From the NCBI GenBank assembly GCA_026986235.1, contig JALSOY010000036.1, forward strand, positions 1 to 18,229: DNA of 18,229 bases. Direction: 5' to 3'. The notes below the pieces were generated by a model. It worked only from the letters and a program-made list of their open reading frames with translations, did no database searches and had not been told where the DNA came from. Shown one piece after another: positions 1 to 6,208 of this stretch (position 1 is the first letter of the stretch; every line of letters begins with the position of its first letter). Source of the stretch: Caldifarciminota bacterium (GTDB lineage: Bacteria > Hydrothermota > Hydrothermia > B15-G9 > WFZT01). The position numbers were made by a program, and so were the translations under genes.

Positions 1-249
1 TCCGTAAACCATAACGGCAGTGGATATGAGGCGGGAAAATACTATTGCGAACGCAGTTTTCTTCCTGTCGAGCATAAAGTGCATGTATCCTGGAATAAAC
101 GACGAAAAAAGGTAATCTTCATAGCCCATTTCCCAGGTAAGGACTTTGTATTCACCGTATGTCATGTCTCTGGGTACAATGGGTAGAGTGAAATGCTTAC
201 CGTATATTCCACCTGTACTTATGAGCTGTAAAATCAGGAAAAGGGCCAT
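1..249 (-). CDS. Hypothetical secreted or membrane protein, N-terminal part (runs off left edge)
   Basis: This partial gene has 83 visible codons, open to base 1. The ATG at 249 is fixed by an in-frame TGA only 9 bases upstream (258-256). The N-terminus is hydrophobic (MALFLILQLISTGG), like a signal peptide or first membrane segment. A polar stretch follows (about residues 18-46), then a segment around IPGYMHF and LDRKK leading into a second hydrophobic helix (about 64-82). The PG-x-H-F...RKK-x-A pattern vaguely recalls small envelope proteins with a DUF5683-like membrane hairpin, but I do not recognise the family. No Shine-Dalgarno sequence precedes the ATG, and a strong promoter lies just upstream, so the mRNA may be leaderless. 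Function is unknown. Confidence 0.6.
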   Translation of the reverse strand, partial: MALFLILQLISTGGIYGKHFTLPIVPRDMTYGEYKVLTWEMGYEDYLFSSFIPGYMHFMLDRKKTAFAIVFSRLISTAVMVYG

Positions 250-260
250 AATTGGTCAAA

Positions 261-289
261 ATTCTATTAACTTCGTACGGTAAAGTCAA
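261..289 (-). promoter_or_regulatory. Strong sigma70-type promoter for the leftmost gene
   Basis: On the minus strand the -35 box TTGACT (289-284) and the -10 box TAGAAT (266-261) are separated by exactly 17 bases. The -10 box ends only 11 bases before the ATG at 249. The predicted transcription start (about 253-257) therefore leaves a 5' UTR of roughly 4-8 bases without a ribosome binding site. Confidence 0.65.
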
Positions 290-364
290 GTAACAGGGGA
301 GGGTGTTCGAAAAGCATTTTTCTTTTTCAACTTAATTTGCATATAGAGATGATTTTTCGGTTAT

Positions 365-512
365 CATCCCCCTTGAGTCACCTTGCTGAGGGAGAGGAAT
401 TCTCAAAAATCCCCCTTGGAGAAGGGGGATTTAGGGGGATTGAAAAAGCGGAAACCATCCCCCTTTAGTCCCCCTTCTGAAGAAGGGGGATTATGGTCGT
501 GAAAAATCCCCC
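365..512. repeat. Palindromic C-rich/G-rich repeat cluster, locus 1 (two modules)
   Basis: The gap between the leftmost gene and tgt (250-531) holds a promoter and this repeat cluster, with no gene. Module 1a (about 365-442) starts with CATCCCCC, is degenerate in its first hairpin, and contains a perfect 11-bp stem, AAATCCCCCTT (407-417) with AAGGGGGATTT (422-432), loop GGAG. Module 1b (456-512) has a perfect stem, TCCCCCTTCT (469-478) with AGAAGGGGGA (481-490), then TGGTCGT and AAAAATCCCCC, where it breaks off 19 bases before the tgt stop codon. Module 1b matches 6014-6068 at nearly every base (one substitution, two single-base gaps). It resembles the dispersed intergenic palindromes (REP or MITE-like) of many bacteria. 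It could also end tgt transcription, but no T-tract follows the stems on the minus strand. Confidence 0.85.
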
Positions 513-531
513 GATGAAGAAAGACCCTGGA

Positions 532-1650
532 TTATCTACTGCTGTAGGAATTCAGGAAGTCCTCTGCCCACTCAGCGAAGTAGCCGCCTTTTATAGTCTC
601 CCGGATCTTTTTCATAAGAGAAATGTAAAAATGGATGTTGTGGTAGGTAGATAGAACGGCGGCCAGTACCTCACCGGTGTTAAAAAGGTGTCTGATGTAT
701 GACCTCGTAAAATTTTTACATACATAGCAACCGCACCGGGGATCAGGTGGTGTGTAATCCCTGCTGTATTTTGCATTCTTTATAACGAGCTTACCTTCAG
801 ATGTGAACAGGGAGCCTGTTCTCCCATTCCTTGTGGGCAGCACACAGTCAAACATGTCAACACCGTAAAGGACACCTGTAACGATGTCTTCAGGATATCC
901 AACTCCCATGACATACCGGGGTTTTTCCCGGGGGAGCAGGGGAGTGATCTCTTCTAATACCCTGTCCCTTTCCACCTTTGGTTCACCGAGGGCAAGACCC
1001 CCAAGTGCATAACCGTCAAATCCGATTTTCAAAAGTTCATAAGCCGCTTCCTTTCTGAGATCTATGTAGGTGCTGCCCTGAACGATTCCGAAGAGTGCCT
1101 GATCGGAACCTATCTTTTCTTTATGGATTTTTGCCCTTTTTGCCCATTTCAGTGTAAGTTCAAGGTCTCTTTGAGCCTGTTTTCTGGTTACGGGATAAGG
1201 GGAAGGGTGATCAAAGATCATGATGATGTCGGCTCCGATGTCCCTTTCTATCTCCATGACCTTTTCCGGTGAAAAAAATATGGTGCTCCCATCAATGTGA
1301 GACCTGAATTCCACACCATCCTCTGTCACCCTTCTCAGGTCTGCAAGACTGTGGACCTGAAATCCACCTGAATCTGTGAGAATCCCCCTCTCCCAGCTCA
1401 TAAAACTGTGAATTCCACCCGCCTCTTTGATCAACTTTTCTCCCGGTCTAAGGTGGAGGTGGTAAGTGTTGGAAACGATGATGTCAACTCCAATCTCCTT
1501 TAAGTCTCTGGGCATCATGGTTTTGACGGTTGCCTGGGTGGCGACAGGCATGAAGGCCGGGGTCTCAAAGGAATACCTTTCTGTGGTAATCCTGCCAACC
1601 CTTGCTCCTGTCTTTCTATCTTCGTAGAGAACCTCAAACTTAATTCCCAT
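532..1650 (-). CDS. tgt: tRNA-guanine(34) transglycosylase with atypical base pocket
   Basis: This 372-residue protein has the family's normal length. The enzyme swaps guanine 34 of GUN-anticodon tRNAs for preQ1 (or queuine), a step toward queuosine. The general-base Asp93 (DSGGFQ), Asp147 (IFD), Gln191 (GIVQG), Met248 (VMGVG), nucleophile Asp268 (FDCVLPTR) and the zinc site Cys306, Cys308, Cys311 and His337 are all present. What is odd: FDHPSPYP replaces the usual FDECxPYP, so Glu157 and Cys158 (Zymomonas numbering) become His148 and Pro149, and GGLALGE has Leu221 where GGLAVGE has Val233. These residues line the base pocket. The ATG overlaps the preceding gene by 11 bases and has GGAGG 6 bases upstream. 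It is the last gene of the atpB operon. No queuosine biosynthesis gene is visible nearby. Confidence 0.95.
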   Translation of the reverse strand: MGIKFEVLYEDRKTGARVGRITTERYSFETPAFMPVATQATVKTMMPRDLKEIGVDIIVSNTYHLHLRPGEKLIKEAGGIHSFMSWERGILTDSGGFQVHSLADLRRVTEDGVEFRSHIDGSTIFFSPEKVMEIERDIGADIIMIFDHPSPYPVTRKQAQRDLELTLKWAKRAKIHKEKIGSDQALFGIVQGSTYIDLRKEAAYELLKIGFDGYALGGLALGEPKVERDRVLEEITPLLPREKPRYVMGVGYPEDIVTGVLYGVDMFDCVLPTRNGRTGSLFTSEGKLVIKNAKYSRDYTPPDPRCGCYVCKNFTRSYIRHLFNTGEVLAAVLSTYHNIHFYISLMKKIRETIKGGYFAEWAEDFLNSYSSR

Positions 1651-1849
1651 CTTCTTCCTCCGGAACCACAGTTACTGTATCCCCTTCCATTTCTACTGTG
1701 ACGATCTGCCCTTCGTAGAGGATTTTAAAACCTTCCATTTTAATGTGCTTATAGTCAAAAGATAACCTTTCTCCTGAATCGAGAATTTTAACCACTCCCC
1801 TCCCACGGTTGTCGTCGAAAAACAGGACTTTACCCTTTTTTCTTTTCAT
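1640..1849 (-). CDS. Small divergent cold-shock-domain (OB-fold) protein
   Basis: I take the start as the ATG at 1849 (69 residues), which has GGAG just upstream; an in-frame TTG at 1867 would add 6 residues. The first start overlaps the end of the PPIase gene by 20 bases. The sequence aligns over its whole length with CspA-type domains: KGKVLFFDD..GRG, then DSGERLSFDYKHI, then GFKILYEGQIVTVEM, then a final strand and an acidic tail (PEEEDGN). The RNA-binding aromatic residues are lost: the RNP1-like GFGFI is GRGVV, and the FVHF stretch is LSFDY. The protein is therefore probably a cold-shock fold with altered nucleic-acid binding, or a different OB-fold partner. The next gene, tgt, begins inside its last codons, so the two are translationally coupled. 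A role in RNA metabolism is an inference. Confidence 0.7.
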   Translation of the reverse strand: MKRKKGKVLFFDDNRGRGVVKILDSGERLSFDYKHIKMEGFKILYEGQIVTVEMEGDTVTVVPEEEDGN

Positions 1850-3053
1850 TAACTCCAGTGGTGTCAATTAATATTTTGACCTCGTGTCTCCTGTAAAGTT
1901 CTTTCTTGAACTTTTCCCAGAGCTCACGCTCCTTTTGCCTTTTCAACCTGTTCATGATGAGGAGTTTAACCTCTTCAAGTGTCTTGTATCTTGGAGGCTC
2001 AATTTTTTCCACCTTCAGAATCATGTAGTTTCCGTCTGAGAGGGGTATTACATCGGATACTTCACCGGGTTTGAGTTTAAATGCCCAGGTGGCAAGCTCT
2101 TTCGGTCGGGCACGGGATGTGATTCCATTCAAAAGACCACCCTTTTTGGCCTCCGGGGTGATGGAGTATTTCATGGCAAGTGAATCAAAGGGTGCTCCGC
2201 TCCGGATCTTTTTCAATATTTCTTCAGCAAGTTTTTTATCCTTGACCACTATCCTTCTCACGGTGGCTTTGCCTGGAACCTTAAATTCGTCCCTGTGTTC
2301 TTTGTAATACTTTTTTACTTCGTCTTCGCTCACCTTTACATTCTTTTTCACCTCTTCGTCGTAAAGTGCACGCTGGAGGATCCGCGCCCTTGCGTCTTCA
2401 AGCTGTTTTCTTACACTGGATTTCAGGTACAGCTTTTTCGCTTCCGCCTCCTTTACCATGAGTTTTCTCTCTATGAGAATGTTCAAAAGTTCTTTCTTAC
2501 CTTCAGGAGTTTCGTACCTCTTTCTTGCAAAGGGTGGAAGTTTTTCAATCTGTTCGTCAAATTCGAGTTTTGTTATCGGTTCACCGTCCACCACGGCCAC
2601 ATACTCTTTAAAGTTCTTCTTAAAGCACCTTTCAACACCGTCGAGGGCATCTTCGTAGTACTTGCTGTTTCTGTACCTCGTCGCCACTTTTTCATAACTT
2701 TTCGCGGCGTCCACATACCTGCCGAGTGCCTCGTATATGACACCAAGTCTGTAATAAACCTCGTCCATGCGGGAAAACTTGTCTGAAAATAGACTTTTGG
2801 CCTCGAGCACATAGTGGAGTGCCGAGTCTGGCTGGTTGAGTTTATCAAGGGAGATGTCCGCAATTTCGAGGAGCAGTTCGAACTTCTCCTTTCTCGGTAT
2901 GTCTTTATCGTTTACGGCCCTTTTGTAAAGTTCCACCGCCCTCTGATACATCCCCTTCTTTGCCAGATCCCGAGCCTCCTTTTCGAGATTTCTGTAACTG
3001 GCACCTACAAGTGAAACTGCAACCAGCATAAGGAGTGCAAATCCTTTCCTCAT
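1830..3053 (-). CDS. Periplasmic TPR-parvulin peptidyl-prolyl isomerase (SurA/PrsA-like)
   Basis: This 407-residue exported protein should help fold envelope proteins. The signal peptide is MRKGFALLMLVAVSLVGA. Residues about 20-145 form TPR-like helices (GMYQRAVELYKRAV; YRLGVIYEALGRYVDAAKSYEKV in part). Residues about 150-245 resemble the SurA/PpiC N-terminal helper domain, starting YVAVVDGEPITKLEF. Residues about 255-355 are the parvulin domain (ATVRRIVV, GAPFDSLAMKYS, GGLLNGI, LKPGEVSDVI). A charged C-terminal helix follows. The ATG has a strong GGGAGG 8 bases upstream, placed in the 4-base gap and the end of the lipid kinase gene. TPR repeats before SurA-N and PpiC are unusual; classical SurA lacks them. 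The gene sits in one operon with a PorV-like barrel, a plausible client. Confident for the parvulin domain, less so for partners. Confidence 0.88.
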   Translation of the reverse strand: MRKGFALLMLVAVSLVGASYRNLEKEARDLAKKGMYQRAVELYKRAVNDKDIPRKEKFELLLEIADISLDKLNQPDSALHYVLEAKSLFSDKFSRMDEVYYRLGVIYEALGRYVDAAKSYEKVATRYRNSKYYEDALDGVERCFKKNFKEYVAVVDGEPITKLEFDEQIEKLPPFARKRYETPEGKKELLNILIERKLMVKEAEAKKLYLKSSVRKQLEDARARILQRALYDEEVKKNVKVSEDEVKKYYKEHRDEFKVPGKATVRRIVVKDKKLAEEILKKIRSGAPFDSLAMKYSITPEAKKGGLLNGITSRARPKELATWAFKLKPGEVSDVIPLSDGNYMILKVEKIEPPRYKTLEEVKLLIMNRLKRQKERELWEKFKKELYRRHEVKILIDTTGVNEKKKG

Positions 3054-3057
3054 GTTT

Positions 3058-3678
3058 CTAACCTCCCGTTGTAAAAGATTTTAAAATTTCAATAAACAGA
3101 CCGGTTCCAAGAGGAATCGCAATGTTGTCGTCACATCTTGACACGAAAAGTTCAACCCCTGTTGCAAAAAATGCCGCCAGCATTCTTTGATAAAGCGGGA
3201 TTCCATGATAAAGTAGTGCAATTATAACAGAAACTGCAAGGAACGATAAAGTTCCTTCAACTGTTTTTCTTCCGTAAAGCCTGTGTTTTCCGAGGGTCTG
3301 TCCTATTATTGTTGATACCCCGTCGCTCAGTGTGGTAAAAAATAGGACGAGTACCGCGGTCTCACGGGGAAAGGCAAATGTGACGAAAAGGGAGGACCCG
3401 GCAAGTACAGTTGCGCCCGTAAGCCTCTTTTTTTCGTAGTCCCTTATTAGTTTACCAAAAACGAGCATAAAAACTTTCCCTGCGGGTTTGAACTTGAGTC
3501 TTACAACATCAGCGACGAGAAAACCGGCGAAGCCAGATGCCAGAAGGATTTTTATGACTCCAACAGGGAGAAAATAATAGGACAGGGGTACGATTACCCC
3601 GGAAATGTGGATAAGTTTCCTGAAAATTTCCGTTCTTTTAAATTCTGATGGCAACTGAAAATTTGCTGGTTGATCCAA
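3058..3678 (-). CDS. DGK1/SEC59/VTE5-family lipid kinase-like membrane protein
   Basis: This 206-residue polytopic membrane protein belongs to the family of CTP-dependent dolichol, phytol and diacylglycerol kinases, related to phosphatidate cytidylyltransferase. Visible family marks are RKLIHISG (20-27), KRLTGATVLAGSS (84-96), SDG..STIIGQTLGKHR (118-133), KTVEGTLSF (138-146), a Glu in the next helix (176), and DDNIAIPLGTG (183-193). About six or seven hydrophobic helices are present. Substrate is unknown; a prenol or diacylglycerol at the inner membrane is likely. The start is uncertain: TTG at 3678 gives a 41-base overlap with the barrel gene and lacks a clear SD, while TTG at 3654 gives a 17-base overlap and still keeps the conserved RKLIH region. 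The stop is 4 bases before the PPIase ATG. Confidence 0.8.
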   Translation of the reverse strand: MDQPANFQLPSEFKRTEIFRKLIHISGVIVPLSYYFLPVGVIKILLASGFAGFLVADVVRLKFKPAGKVFMLVFGKLIRDYEKKRLTGATVLAGSSLFVTFAFPRETAVLVLFFTTLSDGVSTIIGQTLGKHRLYGRKTVEGTLSFLAVSVIIALLYHGIPLYQRMLAAFFATGVELFVSRCDDNIAIPLGTGLFIEILKSFTTGG

Positions 3679-4549
3679 GGCTGGAATGGGAGGTGTAACC
3701 GTAGTTAAATGTCAGTTTTTTGAATTGGAAGCCTGCACCAAATGTCATGTTCCCGCGGTTAATCCCTACCCTGACACCTGAAGCTTTTCCAATTATGTAC
3801 TCAAAACCAAAGTGAGTATCCATGGAAAAAGGACCAACGGAATAGGTGGAACTTACCTTTCTGCCCTCAAAAAGGAGGTCGAACTGGGTTCCAAGAAGTA
3901 AATGACCCTTTACAAGATATGTGGCACCTGTTTGTATTGAAGGATATATGTATTCCCTGTGTGATCTCCACACTATGGGCGTGCCTGTGAGGTCCCTGAT
4001 TACCGCACCCACCGACAAAGGTCCCTTATGCCAGAAAAGACCCGCATCTATTCCGAAGCCCGTGCCCGAGGTCACACCAAGATTCTCGTTAAATACCTTC
4101 GCTTTTAGTCCAATCCTCGTGGACCTCCAGTTTTTTGCAAAGGCTGCACTGAAGAGAGTGGATCTGAAGGTGAGCCTTTCTTTGATGTAGATGTTACCCT
4201 CCGTGACACCCCTCGCTGTGTCCAGGAGGGCAGTTTGCTTGATGTCAGATGAGGTGATCAGGGCAACACTCACTCCGAGATCCGTATCGTGTCCCAGGAA
4301 GTTTTCTTTTGAAAATCCAAAAAAGTTAAAGCTCGCAAGTCCGCTGTAAAGAGAGGAGTAGTTGAAGAGAATATTATTCCCCTCCACTATGGCGGGATTT
4401 GAGAAAAACCCGAAGGGAGAGGAACCGAGGGGAACCGCCACTCCACCAAAGCCCTCGGCTCTTACATGGGGACTTATATAAAAAATCTCTCCCGCATACT
4501 TGGTGGCAAACAGCGGGAGAGCGAGGGCAAGGAGCAGGACCTTTCTCAT
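3638..4549 (-). CDS. PorV/PorQ-like (UPF0164) outer-membrane beta-barrel protein
   Basis: The protein has 303 residues from the ATG at 4549. This start gives a clean signal peptide (MRKVLLLALALPLFA) and an ATGA overlap with the atpB stop; the reading frame runs further upstream inside atpB, but that part has no signal peptide. After the signal comes ISPHVRAEGFGGVAVPL and SSPFGFFSNPAIV, which matches the PorV/UPF0164 opening (R-x-x-G-x-G..., N-P-A). The rest is alternating beta strands ending in FSVAIRI, as expected of a barrel. PorV in T9SS organisms shuttles cargo to the attachment complex; wider UPF0164 members have no assigned role. The presence of a Por-tail cargo at 17083-18229 fits, but a T9SS is not proven here. 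It shares an operon with a periplasmic PPIase. Confidence 0.8.
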   Translation of the reverse strand: MRKVLLLALALPLFATKYAGEIFYISPHVRAEGFGGVAVPLGSSPFGFFSNPAIVEGNNILFNYSSLYSGLASFNFFGFSKENFLGHDTDLGVSVALITSSDIKQTALLDTARGVTEGNIYIKERLTFRSTLFSAAFAKNWRSTRIGLKAKVFNENLGVTSGTGFGIDAGLFWHKGPLSVGAVIRDLTGTPIVWRSHREYIYPSIQTGATYLVKGHLLLGTQFDLLFEGRKVSSTYSVGPFSMDTHFGFEYIIGKASGVRVGINRGNMTFGAGFQFKKLTFNYGYTSHSSLGSTSKFSVAIRI

Positions 4550-5937
4550 TCCTCTGTTTTTTTCTGCGGGAGGTACTTTTCTATGTACTCCCTTCTGATC
4601 CTCGAAAGTTCTGATTTCGGGAACATGGACAGGAGTTCCCACCCAACGGCGAGGGTTTCCTCTATAGTTCTTGCCTTCTCCCCCTGGTTTATCATCTCCC
4701 ATTCAAATCTATCTGCAAACTTCAGGTACTTTCTGTCAATTTCTGAGAGTGCGTCTTCACCCACTATAGCGACCAGCCTCCTCATGTCCTTTCCCCTCGC
4801 GTAAGAGGCGTATAACTGGTTGGCAAGTTCTCTGTGGTCTTCCCTGGTCTTCCCCTTCCCGATTCCAAGGTTCATCAGTCTTGAAAGGGAGAGGAGAACA
4901 TCTATCGGGGGAAAAACGCCTATCCTGTGGAGTTCACGGGAGAGCACGATCTGACCTTCAGTGATGTAGCCTGTGAGGTCAGGTATCGGGTGAGTCATAT
5001 CGTCGTCGGGCATGGTGAGAATGGGGATCTGGGTAACTGATCCCTTCTTCCCTTTGATTCTTCCTGCCCTCTCGTAAATCGTGGCAAGATCAGTGTACAT
5101 GTACCCTGGGTAGCCGCGGCGTCCCGGAACTTCTTCCCTTGCTGCTCCTATTTCACGGAGCGCCTCGCAGTAGTTGGTCATATCCGTAAGGATCACAAGT
5201 ACATGGTAGTCGAGCTCAAATGCGAAGTACTCTGCAACGGTGAGGGCATATCTCGGGGTAAGTAGCCTTTCTATTGTTGGATCGTCTGCAAGGTTGATAA
5301 AGGCAATGAGTTTGGAGAGGGCACCTGTTTTTTCAAATTCCTGAACGAAGTAAGTGTACTCCCTCTGAGTTATTCCAATTGCGCCGAATACAACCAGGAA
5401 TTCCTCTCCTTCACCTCTCACCTCTGCATTTCTGATGATCATTGCAGCAATCTCGTTGGCAGGCAGACCCGCTCCTGAGAAGATCGGGAGTTTCTGACCG
5501 CGAACGAGTGTGTTAAATCCATCTATTGCCGAGATCCCTGTCTGTATAAAGTCGGAGGGCTTGTTCCTGGCTATGGGATTTATCGGTAACCCGATAATTG
5601 GCAACCTCTTTTCCGGAATTACAGGTGGCAGTCCATCAATCGGTTCCCCTCTGCCGTTGAATATACGGCCAATCATGTCACGGGAGACGCCAAAACGGAC
5701 CACATCTTCAAGAAGCCTGATTCTGGTGGTCTTTACATCAAGTCCCAGAGTTCCCTCGAGGACCTGAATTACCGCGTAATCTTCTGTAACTTCGAGGACC
5801 TGTCCGGACTTTTTCTGATCCTCACCTATGAGGATCTCCACCTGGGCGCCGTATGACAGCTCCTTTGCCTTTTCTACGATTAAGATCGGACCCGATATAT
5901 AGGTTACATTTGTATATTCCTTCGTGGTTAAATCCAT
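4546..5937 (-). CDS. atpB: V/A-type ATP synthase subunit B
   Basis: This is the 463-residue regulatory (non-catalytic) B subunit of a V/A-type rotary ATPase, alternating with catalytic A in the cytoplasmic hexamer. It has the typical length. The N-terminal beta-barrel starts at YTNVTYISGPILIVE. The nucleotide region has PIFSGAGLPANEIAA (151-165) in place of a Walker A loop, as is normal for B. Later signatures are GAIGITQREYTYF, AEYFAFE, ILTDMTNYCEALREI, REEVPGRRGYPGYMYTDLA and DDMTHPIPDLTGYITEGQI. The ATG has GGGAGAGG upstream and its own promoter. Unusually, subunit A does not precede it and D does not follow it; the downstream gene is an outer-membrane barrel. Some databases name this gene ntpB. 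Confidence 0.97.
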   Translation of the reverse strand: MDLTTKEYTNVTYISGPILIVEKAKELSYGAQVEILIGEDQKKSGQVLEVTEDYAVIQVLEGTLGLDVKTTRIRLLEDVVRFGVSRDMIGRIFNGRGEPIDGLPPVIPEKRLPIIGLPINPIARNKPSDFIQTGISAIDGFNTLVRGQKLPIFSGAGLPANEIAAMIIRNAEVRGEGEEFLVVFGAIGITQREYTYFVQEFEKTGALSKLIAFINLADDPTIERLLTPRYALTVAEYFAFELDYHVLVILTDMTNYCEALREIGAAREEVPGRRGYPGYMYTDLATIYERAGRIKGKKGSVTQIPILTMPDDDMTHPIPDLTGYITEGQIVLSRELHRIGVFPPIDVLLSLSRLMNLGIGKGKTREDHRELANQLYASYARGKDMRRLVAIVGEDALSEIDRKYLKFADRFEWEMINQGEKARTIEETLAVGWELLSMFPKSELSRIRREYIEKYLPQKKTEE

Positions 5938-5960
5938 AGTACCTCTCCCTCGGGTTTTTG

Positions 5961-5977
5961 TAAGCTTTTCAAGCTTA
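5961..5977. promoter_or_regulatory. Palindrome overlapping the atpB -10 region (possible operator)
   Basis: TAAGCTT and AAGCTTA form 7-bp inverted arms around a TTC centre. The right arm contains the proposed -10 box of the atpB promoter (5977-5972). The position, over the core promoter and about 24 bases before the ATG, suits a repressor site, or a small hairpin at the mRNA 5' end. No matching regulator is visible. Confidence 0.4.
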
Positions 5978-6000
5978 AAGAGTTAAATTGTAGTTGTCAA
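5972..6000 (-). promoter_or_regulatory. Probable atpB operon promoter
   Basis: On the minus strand a perfect -35 box TTGACA (6000-5995) is followed after 17 bases by TAAGCT (5977-5972), a weak -10 box. This gives a 5' UTR of about 28 bases with GGGAGAGG before the ATG at 5937. The -35 box lies 13 bases from repeat locus 2. Confidence 0.5.
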
Positions 6001-6013
6001 GGGAAGTGGTAAT

Positions 6014-6101
6014 CATCCCCCTTAGTCCCCCTTCTGAAGAAGGGGGATTTTGGTCGTAAAAATCCCCCTTTGTCAAAAGGGGGATCAAGGGGGATTTTTG
6101 T
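6014..6101. repeat. Palindromic C-rich/G-rich repeat, locus 2
   Basis: This copy of the family seen at 456-512 sits between the divergent atpB and plus-strand promoters. Bases 6014-6068 match that module almost perfectly. The first stem is TCCCCCTTCT (6026-6035) with AGAAGGGGGA (6038-6047). The second half can fold in two exclusive ways: ATCCCCCTTT (6062-6071) with AAAGGGGGAT (6076-6085), loop GTCA, or 13-bp AAAAATCCCCCTT (6058-6070) with AAGGGGGATTTTT (6087-6099). Open frames across it give low-complexity Pro/Gly/Lys peptides and are not real genes. Confidence 0.85.
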
Positions 6102-6151
6102 TTCGTGAAATCCCCTCTGAAAAAACGATGAAAGCTTCCTCCGAACAGGGT

Positions 6152-6180
6152 TGTATTCAAAATAAAGAGGCTTTAATATT
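6152..6180 (+). promoter_or_regulatory. Possible promoter of the plus-strand gene
   Basis: TTGTAT (6152-6157) and TAATAT (6175-6180) are separated by 17 bases in an AT-rich stretch. Transcription would start near 6187, leaving a leader of about 22 bases that holds AGGAGGTG before the ATG at 6209. The -35 match is only moderate. Confidence 0.4.
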
Positions 6181-6208
6181 TTTGCAGTATGGTAACAGGA
6201 GGTGTGAA

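Noticed and set aside
469..490. Rho-independent terminator of the tgt operon
   Set aside because: The stem is good, but on the minus strand it is followed by CTAAAGGGGG and not by a T-run; it is better explained as part of the dispersed repeat.
365..512. CRISPR-like array of C-rich repeats
   Set aside because: The units are hairpins of different lengths without regular spacers, and no cas gene is present.
2295..2786. 163-codon plus-strand ORF within the PPIase gene
   Set aside because: It is antisense to a clear coding gene, rich in Phe/Leu/Val as expected from reverse-complemented Lys/Glu codons, and lacks an SD.
4550..4702. 51-residue N-terminal extension of the PorV-like protein
   Set aside because: It lies inside the atpB coding sequence, is charged and disordered, and would bury the signal peptide; the ATGA start at 4549 is better.
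6050..6208. 53-residue N-terminal extension of the plus-strand barrel protein
   Set aside because: It is translated palindromic repeat plus promoter sequence; the SD and signal peptide point to 6209.
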